The notes: generated from the sequence alone by a model not told the origin. DNA of 64,000 bases from Natrinema salinisoli (GCF_020405205.1 NZ_CP084469.1:3720001-3784000), one strand, 5' to 3'; counted from the stretch's first letter, positions 52,591-61,745 are shown. Program-made: numbers and translations.

Positions 52591-53715
52591 TCAGCCGAGT
52601 GCGCCGAGTGACGGGGTTTCGTTTTCGCTTTCGTTCTCGGTCACGTTGGCGGTCTCGTTTCCTGCCGGCGGCTCGACCGACTCCTCGAGCGGTTCGCTGT
52701 CACCGACGGTGACGGTGTTCGCCGAGACGTTCTCGATCGTCATCGATCCTGCAGAGAGCGACGGGATCGTCTCGCCCGTCGCCGTCTCGTTTTGCGTCGC
52801 GTTGCCGGCCATCGCCGTTTCGTTCTCGGCGGTCTCGTTCTGGGTTGCGTTCTCGCCCGTCGCCGTTTCGTTTCCGGCGGTTTCGTTCTGCGTCTCGTTC
52901 TCGGCCGTCTGGTTCCCGGCGGCCTGCGTCTCGAGGCTGCCGACGGTCATCGACTCGACCGTAATCTCGTCGACGTCGAACTGTTCGACGGTCAGTTCGT
53001 CGATCTCCTGGGCGCTTTCGTTCTCGGTCGCGTTGGCTCCGCCGTCGCCGCCGTCGCCGCCGACCAGTCCGCCGATGAAGTCGGAGATTCCCGAGAGGAT
53101 TCCCCCGCCGTCTTCGTCGACGGTCAGATCGTTGATCGTCATCCGCTCGGTGCTCATCGACTCGATTGTCAGGTTCTGGACCGTGACGTTGTCGCTCCCT
53201 TCGCCGATCACTTGAGTGATATTGGCCGACGACTCGTTCTCGCCGTCGGTCGCGTTGGCACCGTCCATACCGCCGCCCGTCTGGAGGTCTTCGATCGAGA
53301 CGTTCTCGAACGCCAGCATCTCGAAGGAGGCGTTCGAAATCAGCACGCCCTGTGAGGTCTGGTTGTCCGCGGTCTGGTTCCCATCCGACTGGTTGTCCGC
53401 AGTTTGGTTCGCCTCGGACTGGTTGTCCGCGGTCTGATTCCCGTCGCTTTCGTTCAGTTGCTGCAGGAGCTCTTCACCGCCCTGCCCGGCCAGTTGCTGG
53501 ATCTCGAGTTCCTCGATCGTGGCGTTCTCGATCGTGGCGTTCTCGAGTTCCAGCGTGTCGACCTGGACGTTTGCAATCGTTGCGCTCGTCTCGCTCATGT
53601 CTCCGGCGTCGTCGTCCGCGGCTGCCGGTGTGCCACCGACGAGGGCGGGACCCCCCGAGAGCACGACCAGCAACGCGACGAACGCGACACCGAGTGTTCG
53701 CGATTGTGAAGCCAT
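52591..53715 (-). CDS. secreted sequon-rich repetitive protein
   Basis: A 374-residue exported protein with a cleavable Sec signal (VAFVALLVVLSGGPALVGG). The mature part holds about 30 N-x-S/T sequons. Between them, motifs such as ELENATIENATIEELEIQQL, NVSIEDLQ, NVTVQNLTIESMSTERMTIND and TVESMTVGSLE repeat with a five-residue rhythm (xxLxI), which suggests a regular beta solenoid like pentapeptide-repeat proteins. There are two low-complexity stretches of NQT/NET and no membrane anchor at the C-terminus. Probable heavily glycosylated extracellular fibre or matrix protein; inferred from composition. Confidence 0.75.
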   Translation of the reverse strand: MASQSRTLGVAFVALLVVLSGGPALVGGTPAAADDDAGDMSETSATIANVQVDTLELENATIENATIEELEIQQLAGQGGEELLQQLNESDGNQTADNQSEANQTADNQSDGNQTADNQTSQGVLISNASFEMLAFENVSIEDLQTGGGMDGANATDGENESSANITQVIGEGSDNVTVQNLTIESMSTERMTINDLTVDEDGGGILSGISDFIGGLVGGDGGDGGANATENESAQEIDELTVEQFDVDEITVESMTVGSLETQAAGNQTAENETQNETAGNETATGENATQNETAENETAMAGNATQNETATGETIPSLSAGSMTIENVSANTVTVGDSEPLEESVEPPAGNETANVTENESENETPSLGALG

Positions 53716-54008
53716 ACGCGCTGACGTACCGCCGTCGCGGGGCTAAAACGGGCCGACTGTTACGGGATTATTGCATCTAAAACGACCGTTGTCGCGTTGA
53801 ATCGACCGTTTACAGCCGATCCGTGACCGTCGTCTCGTCTCCGTATCGGGCCGCTCGACTCGATACGGCGCTCTCGTGCCGAAAATCATTGGTTTCGTGA
53901 TAGAACGGCGGCCATCGCCCCGACGATCGAGTCGCTGATCGTGTAACTCCCGTCACGGAACCTCGGCCGAGAGCAGGACCTCGAGTCGCCGGGCACGGCT
54001 CGGGACCG

Positions 54009-54200
54009 TCACCCGAGCCGTAGCTCCCTCGTTTCGACGGCGTCGCACGACGGGCAGACGAACTGATAGCGAACGCGCCCGCCCGAGGCGGTGACTCGCC
54101 AGCCGCCCTCGGTGTCGACGTAGCCACAGGACCGACAGCGTAGCTCCGACTCGTCGAACTTCTCCCGGAGGCGCTCGAACGGTGATCGATGTACTGACAT
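54009..54200 (-). CDS. HVO_0649-type small zinc-finger protein
   Basis: A 63-residue protein, SPFERLREKFDESELRCRSCGYVDTEGGW then VRYQFVCPSCDAVETRELRL, with CRSC and CPSC pairs about 26 residues apart. This matches the HVO_0649 family (recalled). ATG at 54200; GTTATATAATG (about 54220-54230 on the minus strand) gives a leaderless message. Divergent from the LOV-Bat gene. The 290 bases between it and 53715 show no gene. Confidence 0.78.
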   Translation of the reverse strand: MSVHRSPFERLREKFDESELRCRSCGYVDTEGGWRVTASGGRVRYQFVCPSCDAVETRELRLG

Positions 54201-54306
54201 ATGTTATTATACACCGTGGCATTATATAACATTCTAGCCTGCGCTGCCGTCAGTGGCCCGGTCGCCAATCACAACGGTTCTTATGGATCCTTCTCTAGAA
54301 GGAACT

Positions 54307-56202
54307 ATGGACGATGTCGACACGGAGCGTGGTGGCACCGGTGGTGACGCCGCGGCGGCGGTCCGGGCCCTCGAGCACGTGGTCGATCCGGTCGTGGCGA
54401 TCGCCGACGGGGCGATCACGTACGTGAACGAGGCCGCCCGGACGGCGTTCGACCTCGGTGACGCCGATCGGGACGCGGCGACTGCACTCGGTGCGCGCTG
54501 GGACCGGCTCGCGGCGGCGATCGACGAAACGACCGTCGGCACCGCCCGACGGGTCGATTTCGACGACGGGGAGAGCGTGCGTATCCATCGGGGGGCAAAC
54601 GGGGCGACGATCACGTTCGACCGCAACGGTGCCGATCCCGACGCCCGCGAGGGCACCGACACCCCCTCGCTATCGGGCACGAGCGACCGACTGGTCAAAG
54701 ACCGCGCGCTCGAGGAGGCGCCCGTCGGGATCACCATCTCGGATCCCGATCTCGAGGACAACCCGCTGGTGTACGTCAACGAGGCCTACGAGGAAATGAC
54801 GGGCTACGAGTACGACGAGGTCGTCGGTCGGAACTGTCGGTTCCTGCAGGGCGACGACTCCGACGAGGAGGCGATCGCCGAGATGGCGGCGGCGATCGAT
54901 GCTGACCGCCCGGTCACCGTCGAACTCAAGAACTATCGCAAGGACGGCACCGAGTTCTGGAACGAGGTGACGATCGCCCCCGTCAGGGACGAGGACGGCC
55001 GCGTGACCAACTACGTCGGCTTCCAGAACGACATCACCGCGCGCAAGGAGGCAGAAATCGCGCTCGAGCGCCGCACCGAGGAACTCGAGTACATCCTCGA
55101 TCGGGTCGGTGGACTGATCCAGGACGTCACCGCCGTCGTCGCCGGCTCGACTGACCGCTCGGAGCTCGAGGCCGAGGTCTGCGCGCGAATCGCCGCGGAG
55201 GAGGCCTACGACGGGGCCTGGATCGGCGAGCGAAACCCCGCGACCGGCACGATCGACGTCCGCTCGAGCGCCGGGGTCGAACCGGACGACACGCACATCG
55301 CAACGGACACCGACCACCCCGCCGTCGAGACGGTCACGACGAACGAGTCGACCGTCGACGCGGTCGACGGAACGACGTACGCCGCGTTCCCGCTTTCGTA
55401 CAACGGCATCGAGTACGGCGTCCTGACGGTGCTGATGAACCGGGACCGCGCCGTCGACGACCGCGAGACGGTGATCCTCTCCGCGCTCGCCCGCGCGGTC
55501 GCGAGCGGCGTCAACGCCCGCGAAACCAGCCGCATGCTCGCGACCGACGCCGTCGTCGCGGTCGAACTCGAGGTGACCGACCGCGCCCTCGCTCCCGTCG
55601 CCCTCTCCGCCGAGGCGGACTGCCGACTCGAGTACCGCCGCTCGGTCCATCGGACCGACGACGAGACGGCCTCGCTGTTTACCGTCACCGGCGCGAGCGC
55701 CGACGAGATCCTAGCTGCCGCCGACGACCTCGCCGACGTCGACTGCCGGATCGTCGTCGAGCGCGAGGACGAGTGTCTCGTCGAACTGACGAGCGATGAC
55801 GACCTCGTCGGCTGGCTCTCCGAACGCGGCGTGCGAACCCAGGCGATCGAAAGCGAGGCCGGTCGCGCCCGTCTCACCCTCGAGATTCCGCGATCGGCGA
55901 ACGTCCGCTCGATCGTCGAGGCCGTCGAGGACCGCTACGACGGGACCGACGTCGTCTCCTTCCAGCAGCGCGAACGCGACGGCGAAACGCGCCAGGAGTT
56001 CGCCGCCCGGCTCGAGGAGGCGCTGACCGAGCGCCAGTTCGGCGCGTTACAGCGGGCGTACCTCGGCGGCTACTTCGAGTGGCCCCGGCCGACGACCGGG
56101 GAGGAACTCGCCCAGTCGATGGGCGTCTCGCGGCCGACCTTCCACGAACACTTGCGGACGGCCGAGGCGAAACTGTGTCGCGCCTTCTTCGGGGACGCGT
56201 AG
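54307..56202 (+). CDS. LOV photosensor-containing Bat-type transcription regulator
   Basis: A 631-residue regulator. An N-terminal PAS-like region (about 15-110) precedes a PAS/PAC domain (about 135-250) with the complete LOV signature: GRNCRFLQG with Cys177, LKNYRKDGTEFWNEVTIAPV, and YVGFQNDIT. Those residues bind flavin and form the cysteine-flavin photoadduct in LOV proteins. A GAF domain (about 260-405) follows, then the BAT region, and the bacterio-opsin-activator HTH_10 (LTERQFGALQRAYLGGYFEW, VSRPTFHEHLRTAEAKL). A blue-light or redox-controlled transcription factor is the likely role. ATG at 54307; CTTATGG at about 54277-54283 suits a leaderless transcript. Confidence 0.9.
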   Translation: MDDVDTERGGTGGDAAAAVRALEHVVDPVVAIADGAITYVNEAARTAFDLGDADRDAATALGARWDRLAAAIDETTVGTARRVDFDDGESVRIHRGANGATITFDRNGADPDAREGTDTPSLSGTSDRLVKDRALEEAPVGITISDPDLEDNPLVYVNEAYEEMTGYEYDEVVGRNCRFLQGDDSDEEAIAEMAAAIDADRPVTVELKNYRKDGTEFWNEVTIAPVRDEDGRVTNYVGFQNDITARKEAEIALERRTEELEYILDRVGGLIQDVTAVVAGSTDRSELEAEVCARIAAEEAYDGAWIGERNPATGTIDVRSSAGVEPDDTHIATDTDHPAVETVTTNESTVDAVDGTTYAAFPLSYNGIEYGVLTVLMNRDRAVDDRETVILSALARAVASGVNARETSRMLATDAVVAVELEVTDRALAPVALSAEADCRLEYRRSVHRTDDETASLFTVTGASADEILAAADDLADVDCRIVVEREDECLVELTSDDDLVGWLSERGVRTQAIESEAGRARLTLEIPRSANVRSIVEAVEDRYDGTDVVSFQQRERDGETRQEFAARLEEALTERQFGALQRAYLGGYFEWPRPTTGEELAQSMGVSRPTFHEHLRTAEAKLCRAFFGDA

Positions 56203-56313
56203 CGTCCCGGGGCGATGACAGTCACGCCTCGAAGCCTGTAGCAGCCACTTAGAGCCGAAAACTGTGTTCGACGGTGACCGGCGTTTATATGTCTCGTCGT
56301 GGGAGTCGTCGCT

Positions 56314-56502
56314 ATGTTCACCTTCGCAACTCCGCTTCAGGTCGGTGGCGGTGGATTCCTGTACTGGGCGATCATCTTCTTCGTCCTCGCGATCGTCGCC
56401 GCCGCCGTCGGTGCCCGCGGCGTCGCCGGAATCTCGATGGAGATCGCACGGATCTTCGTGTTGATCTTCATCATCCTCGCGGTGGTCGCGCTCCTGTTGT
56501 GA
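56314..56502 (+). CDS. DUF1328-type small membrane protein
   Basis: A 62-residue protein with two helices: GGGFLYWAIIFFVLAIVAAAVG and MEIARIFVLIFIILAVVALLL, joined by ARGVAGISME, which is the DUF1328 pattern. The function is unknown; bacterial members are stress-induced. ATG at 56314; TTTATATG at 56283-56290 gives a leaderless message. The following 240 bases to the AOR start hold no gene but contain its promoter. Confidence 0.78.
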   Translation: MFTFATPLQVGGGGFLYWAIIFFVLAIVAAAVGARGVAGISMEIARIFVLIFIILAVVALLL

Positions 56503-56704
56503 CCGCCCCGACACCGAGGAGGCCACTCCCCATCTGACCGACTCCCCACCGCTCAGACGTGAGTACTACCGGTTACTGTCCGCAATACGTTCCGGCACGA
56601 CGGACGATCGGTCTCGCGTCACTGTCGATTCCCTCGAGCGATACGTCGATCGACTCGTTTCGGATGTGCGTAACGAATTATGGTTACATTTGATTGAGAA
56701 CGCC

Positions 56705-56723
56705 TAACACAATAGAGGTGTTA
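56705..56723. promoter_or_regulatory. inverted repeat over AOR promoter
   Basis: TAACAC (56705-56710) and GTGTTA (56718-56723) are perfect 6-base arms with a 7-base spacer; the right arm runs into the TATA-like GTGTTATAC. It ends 20 bases before the ATG at 56744, at the right place to block or recruit the transcription machinery. Confidence 0.5.
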
Positions 56724-56743
56724 TACAAGAGTGAACGGTTACT

Positions 56744-58669
56744 ATGACAGAACTCGGCGGATTTCAAGACAGAGTCGCTCGCATCGATCTCTCCGAGGGA
56801 GAGGTCGCCTACGAGTCGATCGACGAGGAGGACGCGAAGAAGTATATCGGCGCTCGAGGACTGGGGGCGAAGTACGTCTTCGACCAGGGACCGGACGTCG
56901 ATCCGCTCGGGCCCGACAACTTGCTGGCGTTCATGAACGGCCCGCTGTCGGGGACGCAGGTCACGATGAGCGGCCGGATCGCCGTCTGTACGAAATCGCC
57001 GCTGACCGGGACGATCACCGACAGTCACCACGGTGGCTGGTCGGGGGCCCGTCTCAAGTGGGCCGGCTTCGACGGCCTGACCTTCGAGGGGGAAGCCGAC
57101 GAGCCGGTCTACGCCTACGTCGAGGACGGCGAGGTCGAACTCCGGGACGCCTCCCACCTCTGGGGTGAGGGCGTCCACGACACCCGGGATCGACTCGAGG
57201 AGGAACACGAGGGATCCTACGGCAAGAACCTCTCGCTGATGGCGATTGGACCCGGCGGCGAGAACGGCGTCAAGTACGCCTGTATCATGAACGAGGACGA
57301 CCGGGCCTCGGGCCGCGGGGGCACGGGCTGTGTGATGGGGTCGAAGAACCTCAAGGCGATCGTCATCAAGTCGACCACGAAGATGCCCAAGCCGGCGGAT
57401 CCGGAGACGTTCAAGGAGGGCCACCAGCAGGCGATGCAGGCCATCACGGAGTCGGAGGTCACTGCACCCAACGAGGGCGGCCTCTCGCTGTACGGCACGA
57501 ACGTCCTGATGAACATCGGTGAGGAGATGGACGGGCTTCCCACGAAGAACGGGAAGTACACGTCGACCGAAAGCATGCGCGACGCGGAGGGCGTCGACAT
57601 CGACGCCGAGCGCGTCTCCGGCGAGAACGTCCGCGAGAACATCCTCGTCGACGAGCCGACCTGTCACTCCTGTCCGGTCGCCTGCAAGAAGGAAGTCGAA
57701 GTCGACGTGATGCACAAGGGCGAGGAGCTGAACGTCGAGACCGAGTCCTACGAGTACGAGACGGCCTACGCGCTGGGGCCGAACTCGGGCCACACCGAAC
57801 GCGACGAGATCGCCGTCATGCTCGACCGCTGTAACGACATGGGCATCGACACCATCGACGCGGGCAACATGATGGCGATGGCCATGGAGATGTCCGAGGA
57901 GGGCAAGCTCGAGGACGTGGGCGAGCTCGAGTGGGGCGACACCGAGACGATGATCGATCTGATCGAGCAAATCGGCCACCGCGAGGGCGACCTCGCGGAC
58001 CTGCTGGCCGAGGGGCCGCGCCGGGTCGCCGAACAGAAGGACGCCCACGAGAACTCGCTCGCGGTCAAGGGCCAGACGATCGCCGCCTACGACCCGCGCT
58101 GCATGAAAGGGATGGGCATCGGCTACGCCACGTCGAACCGCGGGGCCTGCCACCTGCGCGGCTACACGCCCGCCGCGGAGATCCTCGGCGTCCCCGAGAA
58201 GGTCGACCCCTACGAGTACGAAGGGAAGGGCCAACTCACCGCCCAGTTCCAGGACCTCCACGCGATCAGCGACTCCTTCGACATCTGCAAGTTCAACGCC
58301 TTCGCGGAGGGGATCGAAGAGTACGTCAACCAGTACAACGGGATGACCGGCCGCGACGTCTCCGAGGAGGAGCTCCTCGAGGCTGGCGAGCGGATCTACA
58401 CCCTCGAGCGCTACTACAACAACCTCAACGGCTTCGACGGGAGCGACGACTCGCTGCCCGAGCGCTTCCTCGAGGACGGCATTCGCGGCCAGGGTGCCAG
58501 CGAGGGCGAGTACTGCGAACTCGACGAGATGAAGGCTGAGTACTACGAGCACCGCGGCTGGGTCGACGGCGTCGTTCCCGACGAGAAACTCGACGACCTC
58601 GGGATCGAGGTCGGACCCGGAACCGGCGTCAGTGGCAGCGGCGGCGCGGCGGCACCGAGCGACGACTGA
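56744..58669 (+). CDS. aor: tungsten-containing aldehyde:ferredoxin oxidoreductase
   Basis: Oxidises aldehydes to acids with ferredoxin as acceptor, using a bis-pterin tungsten (or molybdenum) cofactor and a 4Fe-4S cluster. The 641-residue protein has the AOR N-domain (ARIDLSEGEVAYE, IGARGLGAKYVF, NGPLSGTQV, GPGGENGVKYACIMN, GRGGTGCVMGSKNLKAI) and the cluster ligands Cys307, Cys310 and Cys314 (CHSCPVAC) and Cys515 (DICKFN). Length is slightly above the Pyrococcus enzyme. Single gene behind a promoter with a palindrome. A NarO-like regulator lies 1.6 kb downstream. Confidence 0.95.
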   Translation: MTELGGFQDRVARIDLSEGEVAYESIDEEDAKKYIGARGLGAKYVFDQGPDVDPLGPDNLLAFMNGPLSGTQVTMSGRIAVCTKSPLTGTITDSHHGGWSGARLKWAGFDGLTFEGEADEPVYAYVEDGEVELRDASHLWGEGVHDTRDRLEEEHEGSYGKNLSLMAIGPGGENGVKYACIMNEDDRASGRGGTGCVMGSKNLKAIVIKSTTKMPKPADPETFKEGHQQAMQAITESEVTAPNEGGLSLYGTNVLMNIGEEMDGLPTKNGKYTSTESMRDAEGVDIDAERVSGENVRENILVDEPTCHSCPVACKKEVEVDVMHKGEELNVETESYEYETAYALGPNSGHTERDEIAVMLDRCNDMGIDTIDAGNMMAMAMEMSEEGKLEDVGELEWGDTETMIDLIEQIGHREGDLADLLAEGPRRVAEQKDAHENSLAVKGQTIAAYDPRCMKGMGIGYATSNRGACHLRGYTPAAEILGVPEKVDPYEYEGKGQLTAQFQDLHAISDSFDICKFNAFAEGIEEYVNQYNGMTGRDVSEEELLEAGERIYTLERYYNNLNGFDGSDDSLPERFLEDGIRGQGASEGEYCELDEMKAEYYEHRGWVDGVVPDEKLDDLGIEVGPGTGVSGSGGAAAPSDD

Positions 58670-58922
58670 AGGTAGTCTCGAGCCGTCGGTTCCACCGATT
58701 ATTTTTCCTCTGGTACGGTCGCAGACCGACGACAGTAATTAGCGGTGCGACGGTGGTTCGTCCATCCATTTCGTCGGACACCTCACATCAAATATTGGTG
58801 TTAGTAATTGTCATATCTCGGCCAGTATGTTCGGGTCGTGGCTTTTCAGCCTTCGAAGCTCTTCTAAACGGGATATTCTAGATATTCGTTACATTATTAT
58901 AATCCTATTCGTATGTAGTTGT

Positions 58923-59519
58923 ATGAGCCTACTGAACCAGTGGAAGGGCGTGAACGGGTACATGATCAACGATCCGGGAACGTTCTTTTCGGAGTACAAC
59001 GAGAGCCACGGGATCGGATATCCGATCGCGTTCATGCTAATTTCGTACCTCGCTGTCATGCTTCCGGCTGCGGTGCTCACTGCAGCGCTGAACATTACAG
59101 CACCGGGCGAGGCAGCCATCGGTGTCGTGATTTTCCTGGCATTCGGAATCGCGTACTGGATCCTGGGGCTCGTCGAAGCGTTACTCGCTCACGGTGTCGT
59201 GTATCTCTTCGGTGCACGAGGTATCGCAAAGACGTTCGAGGCGTACGCGTTCCCGACGGTCGTCCGGTACGGGCTGTGGTGGTTCCCGCTCGTCAACATC
59301 GCACTCGGATTCTACGGTCTGTATCTCCAGATCAAGGGACTGTCGACGTTTCACGACATCTCGACCGGAAAAGCCGTGATCGCCGCCGCCCTCCCGGTAG
59401 TGGTGTTCATGCTTCCCGGGATCCTTGTCATCGCCGCCGTAGTCGCCACGTTCGTCCTCGATATGGGCTCACAGACGGGCACCCAGCCGGCCATGCTCCT
59501 GTTCGACGTCGTCGCGTGA
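58923..59519 (+). CDS. Yip1-domain membrane protein
   Basis: A 198-residue protein with about five helices and the NDPGTFFSEY beginning and internal layout of haloarchaeal Yip1-like proteins, for example GVVYLFGARGIAKTFEAYAFPTVVRYGLWWFPLVNI followed by GLSTFHDISTGKAVIAAALPVVV. No known role in archaea. The ATG at 58923 is chosen because CATTATTATAATCC (about 58892-58905) sits the right distance upstream for a leaderless transcript. Upstream in-frame codons cross this promoter and are unlikely to be used. Confidence 0.75.
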   Translation: MSLLNQWKGVNGYMINDPGTFFSEYNESHGIGYPIAFMLISYLAVMLPAAVLTAALNITAPGEAAIGVVIFLAFGIAYWILGLVEALLAHGVVYLFGARGIAKTFEAYAFPTVVRYGLWWFPLVNIALGFYGLYLQIKGLSTFHDISTGKAVIAAALPVVVFMLPGILVIAAVVATFVLDMGSQTGTQPAMLLFDVVA

Positions 59520-59681
59520 TCGGCGGACGGTCGTGATCGCCGGCTCGAGCGATCCGGCGAACTCGGAGCGAGGTGGGGAACCACGATACGCGAGAAGAGA
59601 CGATCGACGGCCGATCGTGCCGTCCGCTATACTGCGACCCGATCGGTGTTGACGACGGAATTCGCGTCTTCCGCCGACCGA

Positions 59682-60074
59682 TCAGTCGTCGGCGACGGCG
59701 TAGGACGCGCCGGCGTCGGTGTCTGCGTCGGCGTCGGGCGTGGTCATCTCGATTTCGATGTTGCCGTCGTCGATCGAGACCAGCACGTCGTCGAAGCACT
59801 TGCGGTACTCGGTCGCGTGCTTCCCGGAGGTGTTGATCCGGACCTGCTCTTCGACCAGGTCGGCCTCGGTCAGGAGTTCGACTTTCCGGTAGGCGGTGGA
59901 CATCGGGATATCGCACTGCTCGGAGACTTCCGTCGCCGTCAGCGACTCCTCGGTCGTCGCCTCGAGGATGGCGCGACAGGCGTCGTCGTCCAGCGCAGTG
60001 AGAACGGCCTGCGGGTCGGTCTGATCGTCGCTGTGCCAGCCTCGCGTCCGGGCGTCAGAGTTCGTAGCGGACAT
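59682..60074 (-). CDS. winged-helix transcription regulator (ArsR-like)
   Basis: A 130-residue regulator with VLTALDDDACRAILEATTEESLTATEVSEQCDIPMSTAYRKVELLTEADLVEEQ, a standard winged helix, and an acidic tail of about 30 residues. Haloarchaeal relatives control cell-surface and light-response genes, but this one's targets are unknown. ATG at 60074. Divergent from the Bat-type gene at 60274 with about 200 bases between them. Confidence 0.88.
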   Translation of the reverse strand: MSATNSDARTRGWHSDDQTDPQAVLTALDDDACRAILEATTEESLTATEVSEQCDIPMSTAYRKVELLTEADLVEEQVRINTSGKHATEYRKCFDDVLVSIDDGNIEIEMTTPDADADTDAGASYAVADD

Positions 60075-60273
60075 CTGTTACACCTTCTAGTACCGACCGG
60101 GACCCCTCCAAATGAGTCCCAATAAATACAGGGTTCTTTATATGGGGTTGTCGAACCCGGGCCGTGGGACGATCTAACACGGGTTTTCGAGCCGTCACTC
60201 GGGCGAAGACGTTCGGTCGGGGTTCGCATCGCGGACGCAGGGTTTAGGGGCCCGGACTCCCCAGCAGAGAGTA

Positions 60274-60933
60274 ATGGCTTCGGGGATTCGCGCGGAGATA
60301 AAAATCGACGACCCGCCCGACTGCGTCGTCGCGCAAGCGTCGGCCGAGACGGACGGTCGGGTCACGTCCGTTTCGCGGAGCACGAACCCGTCCACACCCG
60401 AGCGCGTGACCGAGGAGTTCATGCTCGAGGCCGAGACCTATCCAGACGAGCTCGACGTCAACGCGGATCTCTCGCCGATCTTCGCCTACGGCTCGAGTTC
60501 GGTCTACCGATTCCAGCGAGAGCTCGGCTGTGGTTGTCCCTGTGAGTGTATCGAGCGACACGACTGTCCCGTCATCGATATCCGGACGCAGGGCGCCTCG
60601 CTCCACCTGACCTTTCACGCGCCGGATATGCAGGACCTACAGGCGATCATCGGTGACTTGCGCGAGCGCTACGCGACCCTCGACGTCCAGCGACTCCTCC
60701 AGTCCCAGCAGGACCACGACGACCGAAACCTCGTCTTCGTCGACCGGAGCACGTTGACCGACCGCCAGACCGAGGTCCTCGAAACGGCCCACCGGATGGG
60801 CTACTTCGAACACCCCAAGCGGGCCAACGCCGGCGAGGTCGCCGCCGAACTCGACATTACCGGGACGACCTTCACCGAACACCTCGCGGCGGCCCAGACG
60901 AAGCTGCTGGATGCGATTCTGGATCACGAGTGA
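60274..60933 (+). CDS. Cys-rich Bat-type HTH regulator, NarO/DmsR-like
   Basis: A 219-residue regulator. The N-terminal sensing half has a cysteine cluster at Cys86, 88, 90, 92 and 98 (CGCPCECIERHDC), which fits the CXnCXCX7C pattern described for NarO and DmsR (recalled), the haloarchaeal regulators of denitrification and DMSO respiration; Cys17 may be the distant ligand. The C-terminal HTH_10 is LTDRQTEVLETAHRMGYFEHP ... ITGTTFTEHLAAAQTKLLD. A redox or oxygen sensor is likely. AOR, a low-potential tungsten enzyme, lies 1.6 kb upstream. No opsin is nearby. Confidence 0.8.
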   Translation: MASGIRAEIKIDDPPDCVVAQASAETDGRVTSVSRSTNPSTPERVTEEFMLEAETYPDELDVNADLSPIFAYGSSSVYRFQRELGCGCPCECIERHDCPVIDIRTQGASLHLTFHAPDMQDLQAIIGDLRERYATLDVQRLLQSQQDHDDRNLVFVDRSTLTDRQTEVLETAHRMGYFEHPKRANAGEVAAELDITGTTFTEHLAAAQTKLLDAILDHE

Positions 60934-61108
60934 CCGATCGTCTTCACGGTGGCCGCGACTCGAGTCCCGGGACGGCGACGAGCGTCGACTCGAGCTATAT
61001 GAACGTATCGGGACCTACAGACCGACGGCATCGAACCGCAACCCTATATATACTGGACCTACAGCTATACGGTAGACGACTGAAGTTTCACGCGACTCAC
61101 CACCCGAC

Positions 61109-61258
61109 ATGAGTAGATACGAGTTCACGTGCCCGGAGTGCGGGCAGGAGATCGAGGTCAACGAATCGATGCGTGAGGCCACGCTATCGCACGGCTGCCC
61201 GGTCTGCAGCGCGTCGGTCGGATCGTCGGATTTCGTCGCAGAACAGGAGACGAACTAA
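61109..61258 (+). CDS. small zinc-ribbon protein (DUF7560-like)
   Basis: A 49-residue protein, YEFTCPECGQEIEVNESMREATLSHGCPVCSASV, with two CPxC knuckles about 20 residues apart: a complete zinc ribbon in miniature. A family of near-identical tiny proteins is common in haloarchaea. ATG at 61109. A TATA-like ACCCTATATATAC (about 61041-61053) lies upstream. Confidence 0.75.
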   Translation: MSRYEFTCPECGQEIEVNESMREATLSHGCPVCSASVGSSDFVAEQETN

Positions 61259-61292
61259 TCCCACCCCACGGCCGCCGCTCCGACTCCCCTTC

Positions 61293-61745
61293 TCACTCCT
61301 CGCGATCGATTTCCGTTCGCCGCCCGCCGAGCGTCGCCGGCGCGAGACGGTAGAGTTCGATGTTCAGCGCGTCCTTCCCGTCGGCCCAGATCTCGAACAG
61401 CGGCCGCTTCGCCTCGCCGTACTGGGCGATCTGCTCCGGCGTCAGCTCCGAGGGCTCGATGCTCTCGAGGTCTCCCGTGGCGATGACGCTCCGGTAGGTC
61501 GAGTCGACTTCGTCGTAGACGACGAGCCGCGCTTGCGGCGTTGACTCGAGGAACTGGCGCTTCTCGCTGTCGGGCGTCGATACCATCCGCATGTAGAACT
61601 CCCGCTCGTCGTCGTCGTAGCCGTACGAGATCGGAATCGCATAGGGTTCGTCCGTGCGCGCGAGCGACAACACCCCCGTCTCGTGACGACTGAGGAAGTC
61701 GTCGATCTCGCCGTCGGTCATCTCGGTTTCCTGGTCGATAGCCAT
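61293..61745 (-). CDS. PPOX-family flavin-binding protein
   Basis: A 150-residue pyridoxamine 5'-phosphate oxidase-like protein with a split barrel: SRHETGVLSLARTDEPYAIPISYGYD, FYMRMVSTPDSEKRQFLESTPQARLVVYDEV, and YRSVIATGDLESIE. The family holds flavin or F420 and reduces small molecules. ATG at 61745; ACTATAAAGA (about 61775-61784) precedes it on the minus strand. The stop is 34 bases from the zinc-ribbon gene that converges on it. Confidence 0.85.
   Translation of the reverse strand: MAIDQETEMTDGEIDDFLSRHETGVLSLARTDEPYAIPISYGYDDDEREFYMRMVSTPDSEKRQFLESTPQARLVVYDEVDSTYRSVIATGDLESIEPSELTPEQIAQYGEAKRPLFEIWADGKDALNIELYRLAPATLGGRRTEIDREE

Noticed and set aside
54201-54306. Possible upstream start of the LOV-Bat gene at 54253
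   Set aside because: It would place the start inside the divergent promoter; the TATA element fits a leaderless start at 54307.
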